Assembly (NCBI GenBank): GCA_014529385.2
Contig: CM043946.1
Span: 21,880,577-21,944,576, forward strand
DNA length: 64,000 bases
Source: Adiantum capillus-veneris
Lineage: Eukaryota > Streptophyta > Polypodiopsida > Polypodiales > Pteridaceae
Direction of reading: 5' to 3'
Made by a program: the position numbers and the translations under genes
The notes under the pieces: generated by a model
Databases searched by the model: none
What the model saw: the letters and a program-made list of their open reading frames with translations, nothing else
What the model was told of the DNA's origin: nothing
Shown here: positions 30,523-40,899 of the stretch, in pieces
Layout of the letters: each line of letters starts with the position of its first letter
How positions within the stretch are numbered: the first letter of the stretch is position 1

Positions 30523-32560
30523 AGACTATTGAAATTATTATTGATCAAATATTGAAGTTTTTAAAACCTGATATAAGTCTTGATCACATTTGAAAAATTA
30601 AAGAATTGATTTTTGGAAATCCTTCATAATTAGTGTGCTTTACTGAAGATATGATCTCGTCCTTAGGCATACCCTATTTCTTGGTTGACCTTGTGTAGTG
30701 CTGATTAGCTACATATCATCATGTTGAACTTCATTCTTACTGAAAGTCATGTCCTGACATCCAACTACAGAAATATGAGTCTCATCCAAGATCCCCTAAT
30801 CACAACTACACACCTCTACCATATTGCAATGGTTTTTCACCCTCCCTTTCTTGCTCGTGACAAGTACATTCCCTTTCTCATGGATCACCATCACCTCCTT
30901 TGTAATGAATGCCTCCATTTGCTCAAAAACTACCCCCACCCCATGAATCTTGTGCATCTTCCATTATACAATATGAAAGATAGGCTTTCAACGGTGTGAT
31001 CTTGGTAAAGCCTTTAGAAACATCATCCAACCTTGGAACGTACAACTCAAATTTGATATCGTACTCATTGGGATGTAGCCAAACTTAGAAACACTCCAAT
31101 GCATTACCAGCTATGTGCTCCTTCCCCAAGGTAAGACCAATCATCATATCAGATTGCAAAGCTGATCAATCTTAATCCAATTGTGGCCCACTTATCTCTA
31201 CTATTATCAGCTCCTAAGGATGGTGCTTTCGATCATTTGAATGTAGCTTCTTAGAATCGAAATTTGAAAACGATCCACATGAAGATTTGAATGAGTTGGA
31301 AAACTCCATTTATACTTGCATATCTTTATCCCATCGGTTCTAAAATTTTGTCTGGATATCGACCAAAGTTTGAAGAATTAAATATGTACAATCCTCAACA
31401 TTCAAAACCTTGTGGCCTCTCTTTTGACAATGATCACACATTTTTCATGGTTGAATATTCTGGAGTAGGGATTGCTACCACCATTCCTTGAAAACTTCTA
31501 GGTTTGCCAAGACATCTTCATACGAACAAGCATAATGCCTCTAAAAGGACCTCAATCAATATATTTTGCTGAACAATGGTACTTCAAGTGATATATAGAA
31601 TGCCAATACTTACATTTCCATAAAGATTTAGATAAAAAATCAGTCCACTTTTGAACAAATGCTTCATCGGTATTCATGGTGGCTATCCCAACATTTTGCA
31701 TCATGCTACTATGAGATGCTCTATGATATCTATTGAGCCTAAAACATAGCTCAGCCTTTTTGGAATCCCGTGCTCATGACTGGACCCTATCACATTCCAA
31801 ATACGGTTCAGTATCAAAGAAACTATCCTTACCTTCTCCTAGAAATGCTCCTTCCATGTCGCATTCTCATGGATGGAATGATTGAACCTTAACTAACTCC
31901 AAAGCCCAATGGGGAGATAGATCCTCTATCAAGCTATTTAGCTCACCACCGTGATTGCCAAAATGGAATGAGCTGGTCACTTCTGATAGCCATTCAAAGT
32001 TGAGTTAGTAAAGTTAGTTTAACTAGGTTAGGCAAGCATATTTTAGATGACAGACTAGATAAGATTGATATTAGAATTGTGAGACTGATATTGGAACTAA
32101 AACTAGAATGTATATTCAACTTAGAAACTAGAATGTATATTCAACTTAGTATAATGATAATAAGTACAACAACATGAGCCATATTGTTGGGTATTCCTAG
32201 ACAAGGGTACCAATTCCTCTCTTAGGACAAAAGCCTATGGGAAAAAACCCGAGTCTAACTACTAGATGCCCATGTGGCATAAGTCCATGTGATTCCCCAT
32301 GCAACTGTATGTGACATTTTGCACATAGAACAAGTGACCTACTTGATGAGATATCACTACCCAATGATCCTATAAGTTGAGCCTTTTATTCACTCTACTT
32401 GATAAGGTATCACCTCCATGCACTCTGCTGCTTGGATTGTCCCCCACCTAGGCCAACCCGGACTCTACAAATCCTATCCCACTCATGCTATGCATGCGGC
32501 TTATTCCTTACCCCAGTTCCCCACCTAACCTAGCAAGGTTGCGTTGAACCACACACTTCA
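30523..32560. other. no gene recognised
   Basis: Frames at 30721-30999 and 31291-31491 have no recognisable motif. A minus-strand piece near 31500 (SYEDVLANLEVFKEWW) is protein-like but too short to place. AT-rich short repeats near 32100 (ACTAGAATGTATATTCAACT twice). Confidence 0.5.
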
Positions 32561-33180
32561 TTGCATTACAAAGGGATGGTGAGACCTAACTCCTCTCCCT
32601 TTTGTTCTCCAGTCCTTCTAGTGCAAAAGAAAGATGGTACATATTGTATGTGTGTGGACTATCGAGCACTAAATCATATCACTACCAAAAACATATTTCC
32701 TGTGCCTCGGGTAGAAGATCTATTTGATAAGCTACAAGGCTCAACCTTCTTCAATAGGATTGACCTTAAAAGTGGCTATCATCAAATAAGGATAGTGGAT
32801 GAAGATATCCTAAAGACCGCTTTTTGCACAATGTTTGGTCTTTATGAATATCTAGTCATGCCGTTTGGCTTGACTAATGCACCAGCCACGTTCAACCGTC
32901 TACTGGAGAAAATTTTTAGACCCTACCGCAAATTCAATGGAGTGTTCTTTGATGATATCATCATCTACGCCAAGTCTTTGGAGGAACATAAGCAACATCT
33001 CCAAGTAATTTTTCAAGCATCGAGGGAGAACAAACGTTTTCTCAACCAAAAGAAAAGAGATTTTTTCCTTCAAGAGATTCAATACCTAGGTCATATCTCT
33101 CAAGATGGTATCCGTATGGATCCATCAAAGTTAGAGGTAAGAAAAGCATGGCCTAATCCAAGGAATCTACATGAGCTGGC
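32561..33180 (+). pseudogene. gypsy reverse transcriptase fragment
   Basis: Open through RT: MVRPNSSPFCSPVLLVQKKD, MCVDYRALNHITTKN, FFNRIDLKSGYHQIRI, MPFGLTNAPATFNRLLEKIF, catalytic box GVFFDDIIIYAKS (first Tyr is Phe, both Asp present) and IQYLGHISQDGIRMDPSKLE. It stops resembling RT at NLHEL, near 33180. Beyond that point the plus strand is the antisense of another element's gag. No ATG start and no upstream gag; a cut-out fragment of the same family as the RT remnant at 58860-59225. Confidence 0.88.
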
Positions 33181-33254
33181 TCTCATTACCGTGTTTATTG
33201 GAATGGTTGGTTTTGTTTTGGATCCAATTGAGCTTGGCATAATCCCAATTTTGT

Positions 33255-33524
33255 TCATGGTTGCTTTCCCTTTTTCATCAGGGTTTTTTGGACAATGTGG
33301 AATGAGATGGTCATTGTGCACCCCTCGCAAAACCCAAAAAGTTTGATACGCTCTCCTTTGTGTGGAAAACTTCTTGCCCAATGATCACCGCCGCATTCAT
33401 AGCATGGTCCTACTGGTGGTGGAGAAGCTTGTGCAGCCACCATCGGTTGTCCTGCTCTAGGAGGATATCCCTTTGGTTTGTAGTTCTGGGTTGCCATGAA
33501 CATAAGCATATTTTCATCGACCAA
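33255..33524 (-). pseudogene. gypsy gag C-terminus with zinc knuckle
   Basis: CYECGGDHWARSFP is a CCHC knuckle with its last Cys lost (SFP for DCP). It is preceded by a Pro/Gln-rich stretch (YPPRAGQPMVAAQASPPPVG). A second knuckle further upstream (CGTCGGNHPAQW, end of 33967-34419) is also incomplete. RNA-binding part of gag. Confidence 0.65.
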
Positions 33525-33966
33525 GTAATGGTTTTTTGTCGGTTATGCTATGTATGCTGATTATGGCATCTCCTCAGAAACCATCCATGGAATTTGTCCC
33601 TCTAAAGAATATGTATTTTTGTCAAACCCACTCTTCATAGGTATTTTCAAAATATTCTTGGTATGAAACTACCTGGACCATACTCTAATCCGAAGGTGCT
33701 TCTGAAGGTTGTGAAATCCTTAGCATGGCCCTGTTTTCTTGGGGTAAAGGAGGTTGATGTCCTAACACAGGTTGAGTTTTTTCTTGCCCTTGGACTGTGT
33801 TATTTTTTCCTACTCGGTATCTTGGAGGGGGTGGTAACTATTGCCCTTCATGTGGCCCGTATTGTCTTTCTCTAACATAGTTTCTATTATAGAAACATTC
33901 GTGGGTCTCATGGTTTGTCCACTTTTGTTCAGTAGCACACCACTTCAGTACACGTGGTACGTTTAC

Positions 33967-34419
33967 TCATGGCCTTTGTTGGAGGTTGCGCCACTGAGCT
34001 GGATGATTTCCTCCACAAGTGCCACATTTTCTAGAGGGCTGTTGCCGTGTGTTTGGGTTCGTCCTGTTTCCTTGGTTCATCCTTCTAATCACTTCCTCGA
34101 TCATTTGATCAACATCCGACACAATTGGGTTTTGCCCACCCCGTTTCATCATGGACTCACTAGTGGTTAAAGAGGTGCTACTCATCCCTTGATCTGTGTC
34201 CTCTGTCACCTCCCCATATTCCTTGGAATTGTCTACCAAGTACAATGCTTCTTTCCTGACGTGCTCAAAAGTAACACATGCCTTAAAAAGCAAGTCCTTT
34301 TTGAGAGTGTCATTTTGAAATCCTTCTATGAAAAGGACTAATAGTCTCTCATCCTGAGGTAGTTCTCTACCAAGGTATCTTTCTATGTATTGCTTAAATC
34401 GAAGCAAGGCTTCCTTCAC
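33967..34419 (-). pseudogene. gypsy gag, capsid C-terminal part
   Basis: LLRFKQYIERYLGRELPQDE and LLVLFIEGFQNDTLKKDLLF are typical of gypsy gag, followed by an acidic and polar linker and CGTCGGNHPAQW. It continues the frame 34507-34833 across about 90 bp that still read gag-like (YAFRKKKKEKVKEA) in another phase, so a frameshift or stop separates them. Confidence 0.7.
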
Positions 34420-34506
34420 CTTTTCCTTCTTCTTTTTTCTAAATGCATAGATCTGGGAGATAATATTATGCTTAATTCCTCTGTTCGAGAATTCCTTAGT
34501 GAATTC

Positions 34507-34833
34507 TCAGAGAAGTTTCTCGATACTTGGAAATTCCAGGCTATTTAAAGGTTGAAACCAGGTCAAAGCCGTTCTTTCTAGGGTCAACCCAAATCCGTCA
34601 TATTGAGTATGGAAATCAGTTACCTGCTCTGCCCTCAACACTTGTTTGAAGATCAAAACATGAGCATACGGATCTCTCGATCCACTATACGTTTTGGGTA
34701 CACACTTTGCCACTTGAGACGGTTGCATGCGTTTGGACTCCGCAACCATCCTCACCATCCCTGTTCCTCCTAGTGTGGTCTCTCTAGGTTCATAATCTCC
34801 CCTTGGTACTACAATTGGTATCCTATTTGCCAT
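34507..34833 (-). pseudogene. gypsy gag, capsid N-terminal part
   Basis: ATG at 34833 (MANRIPIVVPRGDYEPRETT). PKTYSGSRDPYAHVLIFKQV, DFHTQYDGFGLTLERTALTW and FPSIEKLL are gag motifs (retrotrans_gag family). Probably the true gag start, as the frame before it ends at 34846. Confidence 0.7.
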
Positions 34834-34845
34834 ATGTTCATCAAG

Positions 34846-35295
34846 TCATTCTGTTCGATCTCGTGTAATAGTCGGAGGAACTCTAGTTGTGTAAGTCGAA
34901 TCAGGTGCTACACTACCCCTTTGTGTGTTAATAGAAGCCCTAGACCCCGTTGCTTTCATAGGCCCTGTGTTTGAGAATCGTTGATGTCCAAAAGAATCTT
35001 CCACTCTGGTTCTTACTGGACTTACATTCCCAGTTTCTAGTCTTGTGTGAGTAGTCGTGGTTTTAACTTCTTTTGAATTTACATTCCCAGTTTCTAGTCT
35101 CGTGTGAGTAGTCGTGGTTTTAACTTCTTCTAAATTTACATTCCCAGTTTCTAGTCTCGTGTGAGTAGTCGTGGTTTTAACTTCTTTTGAATTTACATAG
35201 TGTTGGTGGAGTGGTCCCCTAAAAAATATATATCTATCTAGCTCCTTACTGTCCATAGGAGGGTATTTTCGGCCATACTTATCCATTATGACCAC
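34846..35295 (-). CDS. leader frame with 19-residue tandem repeats
   Basis: ATG near 35286 (MDKYGRKYPPMDSKELDRYI). Contains three copies of NSKEVKTTTTHTRLETGNV (57-bp units, 35024-35194), then a polar C-terminus (STYTTRVPPTITRDRTE). Ends 12 bp before gag. No recognised domain. It may be an N-terminal extension of gag or a separate accessory protein. Confidence 0.4.
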   Translation of the reverse strand: MVIMDKYGRKYPPMDSKELDRYIFFRGPLHQHYVNSKEVKTTTTHTRLETGNVNLEEVKTTTTHTRLETGNVNSKEVKTTTTHTRLETGNVSPVRTRVEDSFGHQRFSNTGPMKATGSRASINTQRGSVAPDSTYTTRVPPTITRDRTE

Positions 35296-35337
35296 ATGTA
35301 TACTTCTCCCCTCTGTGTAAGTAAAAACGTATAGTTT

Positions 35338-35754
35338 TTAACAGCCAGTCAATTCCTTGATGCGGGGTTCATCGCATCTATAATAGAGTGTTTGTTCTCC
35401 ATTATTGAATTTATATAGCCCCATGTAAGTGTTGTCTGTATTAAGCCACTCTGTCTCGTTAGTGCGTCTGAGTACCATGTTTTGCTTGTCCATTTTGGGT
35501 GGTTCATCTGCTAGCTCTTCATCTACCTTGTCCTTGGTGCCAGTCATTCCCCATTTTTCCACAATAAAGGGGTTGTGAACCACTAGGTACATTATTCCCT
35601 CTCTGTCGAAGTATCTATCTCCATCATAATCCACATCTACAAGGTTCTTGAACTCGCTTGGCTTGTTTTCCAACTTAACACAACAGCGGTCCATTCCATC
35701 CTTATAGATTTTGGCCTTAAGCACATTTCCAAATTGAAAATTCAAATACAACAT
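35338..35754 (-). CDS. leader accessory protein (138 aa), unknown
   Basis: ATG at 35754 (MLYLNFQFGNVLKAKIYKDG) to stop at 35338. Alternating hydrophobic and charged pattern (MYLVVHNPFIVEKWGMTG, NTYMGLYKFNNGEQTLYYRC) suggests a beta-rich domain of about 90 residues split by an acidic linker (DKVDEELADEPPKMDK). The full-length frame has ATG and stop and is flanked by other minus-strand frames between the leader repeats and gag. I recognise no family. Confidence 0.45.
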   Translation of the reverse strand: MLYLNFQFGNVLKAKIYKDGMDRCCVKLENKPSEFKNLVDVDYDGDRYFDREGIMYLVVHNPFIVEKWGMTGTKDKVDEELADEPPKMDKQNMVLRRTNETEWLNTDNTYMGLYKFNNGEQTLYYRCDEPRIKELTGC

Positions 35755-35772
35755 TTTTATGTCAGATGCAGG

Positions 35773-35985
35773 TTATGAAGGACCTGCCCCCATGAAAGTT
35801 GCTTCCTTAGGGTTCAACTTGCTGGATTCCTCAGTCATTAGGGTGTAAGATCTTTCTGACGAGGTGTTAGAAAAGCTTTCCTCTACAATGGATTCTAAAG
35901 GATGCAGTGGTCTTTGATCCACGCTACCTTCAGTTGAGTGATTGCTCACTTGGTCTATGATGTTGGGATTCCTATTCTGGTACAA
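35773..35985 (-). CDS. short polar leader frame, possibly an exon
   Basis: 70 residues, Ser/Glu-rich (STEGSVDQRPLHPLESIVEE), opens at TTG behind GATCAG (possible splice acceptor) and ends 18 bp before ATG 35754. No known motif. Confidence 0.25.
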   Translation of the reverse strand: MYQNRNPNIIDQVSNHSTEGSVDQRPLHPLESIVEESFSNTSSERSYTLMTEESSKLNPKEATFMGAGPS

Positions 35986-36256
35986 TCTTCCTGATCACAA
36001 ATATGATCTTACTTGTTGGGTCGCATTCTCTAGCACTTGCAACCTGTCAAAAAATGCTTGATAGCTATGAGTTTACCACCGTTCTTCTTAGCTCAAGATT
36101 CCAATCGACAAAATTTAACTAGGTTTTTCAATACACAATTTCACTCACAACATCAACAATTCAGGTCCAATTTCAATTTTGAAAAAGCCACCACGCTCTT
36201 GGGGACTACCTCCCTCTATGGTCAAATTGTGCTCTTATGTTGACTTAGAGAAGAAC

Positions 36257-37396
36257 ATGGATCGCGATCCATCTTGGGAGGCCAAATTGACTTTTCTTGG
36301 TACCAACAAAATCAGCATGATTAGTGGGCCATTTGGTACTAGAATTTTTAAAAATGGAATTTTGGATTTTAGAATTAGGTCAGTTCTGTCACTTGCTCAG
36401 AATGCTTGACAATATGGACTTTTGGCTTGAATTTGGGGATCCTAATTTAGTTTTGAAATGATCACTAGAGTCCTTGGGATGTTTTCTAGCTATGGTGTAA
36501 GTCTTGTATAAATTTGTAGCAAAGGAACGTGGATCGTGATCCATGTACCTCAGTGCTAGATCAAACTGAAACTTGACACACAGCTTTCCTTTGGCTCCAT
36601 GATGTCAGCTTTAGGGTTTTTATAGTATTTGGACTTTTTTAAGTCAACCAAAAGTCAATTCTTGGGTCTATTTCAGTGGTTTTTAGCGTGCATCTGTTTT
36701 ATGCCCTTTTGGCCCACCTTTTGACCTCTTCTGATAATAGTGGTTTAGGAGAAAGTAATTCAAATCTTATCACTTTTTTACCTATCAAATATCAGCTCAA
36801 AATTCCCAAAAGGTACATGGATCACGATCCATGTTTGGCATGATTTTGGCATGATCTTTGGTGAGTTTGTGATAGAGGGTGTGGTGATGCTCTTCCCCAA
36901 ATATTTTTAGATTTGACCCACTTTTTGCAGGCTAAAAGCAAGATTTTCTGTATGCTTTGAGGTTTTTTGCAAACAACTCCTTTTTTGGTATTTTGATCAA
37001 GTTCATACTTTTTTGCTGTGGGTCCTTTTGGAAAATTTGTTCCTTTAGTTCTCACGAGTGCGTTGATCAATTTTCCTTTACAAATGCCTACTAGGTACAT
37101 GGATCATGATCCATGTTTGGTAGCATCTGGTAAATATTTTTTTTCCTACTGGTTCCCAGCTTTTAATTGAACCCAATTCTCACCCTTTTTTGAATTTGGA
37201 CAAATAAAAGTTCGATTTTTTCAAAATTTTCCAATTTTCATAGCTTTGCTTTGCTCAACCCAGTTTCTTGATTTGGATGTTCTTTTAGCACTTTATTTCT
37301 GACCAAACTCAATATTATGATGTCTGAGAGTCGGTTCTAAGCAAAGGAAACAATTTCTACTCACTTGGCTTGAAAGGTATATGGATCGCGATCCAT
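36257..37396. repeat. five palindromes at about 280-bp spacing in gypsy leader
   Basis: ATGGATCRYGATCCAT or a one-base variant at 36257, 36529, 36817, 37099 and 37381 (steps 272, 288, 282, 282). The last three are preceded by AGGTAYAT and most are followed by GTTTGG or GTTGGG. The DNA between them is strongly diverged, so these look like old tandem repeats of about 282 bp in which this site stayed intact. A decayed sixth copy is at 38262. Confidence 0.8.
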
Positions 37397-37925
37397 GTTG
37401 GGCAGGCAAACTAGAAGAAATCTTCATAATTTGTATCCTACAAGCTTGTATATCCCCTTTTTCCAAGTTTTGTTGAGTTAAGTTCATTTTTAAAGCTCTG
37501 ACCATCAATTTTACAACTTTTCAGAGTTATGTTTTTTGGCACCAAAATAAGGTTTTGGACAGTTTTTACCCTTATTCCTTTGGCCCCAATTGCTGTTGGA
37601 ATGTGATACTTAGCCTACTCCTATAAACTAGAATTGATTCACAAACATAATTGAATTTAACAATACAAAAACGACAACAAAATTTATGGTGAAACAGTCC
37701 TTTCCAAGCATGAAAAAATCAAGAACAAAATACTCTTTTGTACTTCACTCGCAGCTTTCTTTGCTCATAAAGAGTAGCGCTGGCTGGTCCTGGACTCGAG
37801 TATCTACTGAGCACTAAACCTACGTCTAGCTGTCTTACTGTCTATGTGTAAACGAAATGGGTGTTAAAATCTTTGGAAGGGATTTTTCATGTAACTAAGT
37901 CACTCACCACCTAAGGATCGACTTC

Positions 37926-37943
37926 CCCGGCAGCGGCGCCAAT
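37926..37943 (-). promoter_or_regulatory. primer-binding site of gypsy element
   Basis: TGGCGCCGCTGCCGGGGA on the minus strand, very close to the site seen in many plant gypsy elements (TGGCGCCGTTGCCGGGGA). It lies one base from the LTR end CTAACA. Confidence 0.8.
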
Positions 37944-37944
37944 G

Positions 37945-38752
37945 TTAGCGGGTCACCGCTACGATGGACGTTTGCAGCAGCATAGCTTTTTGTTACTAAC
38001 ATAATGTCAATATGCAAGGAAGTGACTCAGTATGGGGCACGAAGACTTAATGAGATCATCAATCTCATCAAAGTGAACTCAAAGGGCTGTTCGTACTACT
38101 ACAAAAGCAAATCAACCACTTCCTAGTCAAAAGACCAGTCTACCGGTCATCACGCCCTTTCGGCATCCAAACAAATTCGGAATGCAAGGAGAGACATAAC
38201 AACACCTAAGGGTACATTTCTACCAAGTTCTACCAAGTTCTGTAGCCATCTAGGAAGGTACATAAATCACGATCCATCCCAAAAAATGTATAGAAAATTG
38301 AAACAGAACTACACGGAAAGGTCCCCCTTAAGCATAGAAACGCTCTTCCAAGGTCAAAACATCAAAAAACAACCAATTAAGACCTCAAATCAATGCGTTT
38401 ATCTCACCAACAAGATGTTGCGAACCACAATAGAATTGAGAATGATTACACTTAGATTGTAGAGCAAGAGACAAAGAACACAATGTGCTATTCGGAATTG
38501 AATTCTGATTACCAGACAAGGAGAAAGATTGATTACAGTTTGTAGCAGCAAAGAAGCTCTCTGTCGATGTCCAATTACTTGCAAAGATAATGATAGTGTT
38601 TCTTACAAAACTAAGGGTTTTGACTTACCGAGCTTGGGACTCTTTTCCATGGCCATTCGGCCACTTACATGGTTTGTTGGCTCAGAGAGACTAAGAGGGA
38701 ATGATAGAATATATTACAATTTGAGAATCCTCAGTAGCATTATCAACTAACA
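37945..38752 (-). repeat. 5' LTR of gypsy element
   Basis: On the minus strand it begins TGTTAGTTGATAATGC and ends GACCCGCTAACA, a 6-bp inverted terminus, 808 bp. The inner end is fixed by the primer-binding site. The outer end is where the coding linker of the interrupted element resumes. Confidence 0.7.
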
Positions 38753-39300
38753 CATCATCCTTGTGAACAATCACGTCTTGATCATACAAATCATCATGCT
38801 TGTGAGAAATCACATCGTGATCATTATGCAAATCATCATGCTTGTTCTTATCATCCAAATCATCATGCTTGTTCTTATCATCCAAATCATCATGCTTATC
38901 ATCATGCAAATCCTGTGTATCATGCTTTGGAGAAGACGAGACCAAGAGAGTCTCCTTCTCCTAAATCCATTCAATCTTCGCCTGCATATTAGAAATGAGA
39001 GATGGAGAATGAACAACTTGCTCTCCATGAATGACAATGGGAGAGTCACTTTTGGCATTGAAAGTGAACGTATTTTCTACCCAACCAATGAGAGGGTTAT
39101 GCTCACGAAACCATCGAATGCCCAAAATCATATCACATATCTTGAGAGAGGAGAGGCTGAAAATTTTCTACGGAAAGTAGCTTGTTGAACTGTAAACAAC
39201 ACATCAAGGAACCCTTTGTGATGAGAGAGTCCATACCGAGAGCAAAGCCAGAGACCTCGAGAGGAGATTTCTAAGTAACCTCTAGGCGAGCTCTCTCAAC
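38753..39300 (-). pseudogene. gypsy protease and acidic linker
   Basis: The retroviral-type protease is recognisable as VILFDPGNMHDVFSSSLVER (DPG for DSG), then, after stops, MILGIRWFREHNPLIGWVEN, the usual end of the gypsy protease, and FTFNAKSDSPIVIHGEQVVH. A linker with repeated DDKNKHDDL units follows (plus-strand minisatellite about 38783-38915). Reverse transcriptase should come next but an LTR begins at 38752. Confidence 0.6.
38783..38915. repeat. minisatellite coding Asp/His/Lys repeats
   Basis: Units built from AATCATCATGCTTGTTCTTA (27-bp period at the right side, less regular at the left) give DDKNKHDDL on the minus strand. Confidence 0.75.
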
Positions 39301-39890
39301 AAGAGAGGAACTAAACACATCATGCATATTGCCTGGGTCAAACAATATGACAAAATGTTGCCCGTCATATGACCATAACATTTAATGAGAGACTCATCAA
39401 TGGGAGGGTCATGAGAAACTTGGGGCACACTCGTGTTCTCATTTATTGCATTGATAGAGGAAGTGGGTTCTGTGGATTCTTTAGATTCATTAGAGTCAAG
39501 CTTAGGACATGTTCTTTTTATGTAACCCTTAATGTGACAATGAAAACAACGACCTTCCTTAGAATAAGTACTTTGATCTTTCGACGTGATGTATCCTCCT
39601 AAAATTTCTTGTGCTACTTTTTCATCAGGAGTGAGCTTAGGCTTAGCAATTGTGCTAGCTTTACCCTTAGGTTCATTTTGAGAGTTCTTTTCTGAGAGAC
39701 TATTGGAAGATTGGTTAGAAAATTTACCGTTCTTACCGTTCTGAAGGTTCTGAGAGGTACTTGTGGAAGTCTTGTTTTCCTTAGGCTTTCCCTTGTTGTG
39801 CTTCATCTCCTGTGCGAGAGCAATCACTACCGCCTTGTTGAGATTGATTGGATCGAGCATCTCGACATCATACTTGATATACTCATCCAC
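39282..39890 (-). pseudogene. gypsy gag C-terminal part with zinc knuckle
   Basis: 202-residue open frame: EMLDPINLNKAVVIALAQEM, a Ser/Asn-rich stretch, CFHCHIKGYIKRTCP (CCHC-like, with Tyr where His is usual) and LIKCYGHMTGNIL, which runs into the protease region. Nucleic-acid-binding part of gag. Confidence 0.7.
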
Positions 39891-39946
39891 TCCATAAAGG
39901 AAAGCCTCTTTGCACTCATCATCTGACTTGCATAATTGGGTGCTAG

Positions 39947-40195
39947 CTACAAAACACGATTAGAGAAAGACATAACTGGCATACCATTTTGCTTGAGACC
40001 GCGCCAATCATCCTTCAATCGTGCGAGGTACTGAGATGGCATAAACCGCGCCTTGAGCTTGTCTTGGAAACCGGCCCAATTGAAGGAAAGGGGTGTGAGT
40101 TTGTCGGCTTCCTTTAGGTGCACGACTAACTGTGCCTCTTGCCATGCATGGTACCAAATGATGGCGTCACCGGCAAGGTACATAGCTGCCATCAA
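39947..40195 (-). pseudogene. gypsy gag capsid part
   Basis: MMAAMYLAGDAIIWYHAWQE, LSFNWAGFQDKLKARFMPSQ and YLARLKDDWRGLKQNGMPVM are the core of a retrotrans_gag domain. Upstream sequence to 40370 still reads gag-like in other phases. Confidence 0.72.
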
Positions 40196-40369
40196 AACCT
40201 TGCTATTTCCTATCTTCTTAGTTGTCGCAAAATAAGCATTAAATTGACCGTAGCATCCATCTTACCATCATACTTATTGACCTGGATCTTCTCTGTGATT
40301 GGGTTGTTGGAGTCCAAATTTGGCTTGTGCCACTTGATGAACTACCAACATCTTTGGCTGGCTCGGACT

Positions 40370-40781
40370 TCACGGTGAGAACCTGTCAAACCAATTATTG
40401 CGTGCGTAGGTCTCTTTGTGCTTCACGATTGGCCTCCAAGGCCGCTCGTCTTTCTTCGGCCGCAACGTGTGCAGCATCACGCTCATGCTCCAAAGCTGCC
40501 TTTCATTCTGCTTTTCTTTCTTTTTGTTCCTCGTTCGCCAAGCGCGCTTGTTCACGCTCGCGAATTATCCGTTGCTTGGAGGTTGGCTGCCGTTCTTGTT
40601 GTTGTGCCATCATGTCCATCATCGTCTTGACCAAAGCCTCCATAGGATTTGGTGCAATCCCTGGCGTAGATGGCGAAGGGGGAGGGTCAGGAAAACCTCC
40701 ATGGTGAGGAGATTCTTCTTCACTACTTTCATGCCCATCACCTCCATGCGAAGTATCCATTCCACTTTGGGTGATGACCAT
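40370..40781 (-). pseudogene. gypsy gag N-terminus with coiled coil
   Basis: ATG at 40781 (MVITQSGMDTSHGGDGHESS), Pro/Ser-rich start, then MEALVKTMMDMMAQQQERQP and a charged helix (REREQARLANEEQKERKAE). A stop at 40503 is followed in frame by KAALEHERDAAHVAAEERRA, so the coiled coil was longer. The frame 40370-40555 is another phase of the same region. Confidence 0.6.
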
Positions 40782-40899
40782 ACACTGTGATCTTTGGTTC
40801 TTAAGTCATTAGGAGATTTCGGAGGTCTTTTGGAGGGCCTTTTGGTAGAGAGAGGAAAATAAGCTCCTCCAATGAGAGAAGAGCCTACGTTACGTAGAA

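Larger units (their letters stand above)
33250..38752 (-). mobile_element. 5' part of a gypsy element with long leader
   Basis: On the minus strand: LTR 38752-37945, primer-binding site 37943-37926, 2-kb leader with repeated palindromes, small frames 35985-34846, then gag 34833-33255. Pol and 3' LTR are absent; the sequence is cut near 33250 against a plus-strand RT fragment. The LTR end at 38752 interrupts the protease-RT linker of another minus-strand element, so this element was inserted there. Confidence 0.7.

Noticed and set aside
36257-37396. Regularly spaced palindromes considered as CRISPR-like repeats
   Set aside because: Spacing of about 280 bp, diverged repeats, no cas genes and a plant context.
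38763-39188. 141-residue plus-strand frame rich in Ile, Met and Leu
   Set aside because: Antisense of the DDKNKHDDL minisatellite and gypsy linker.
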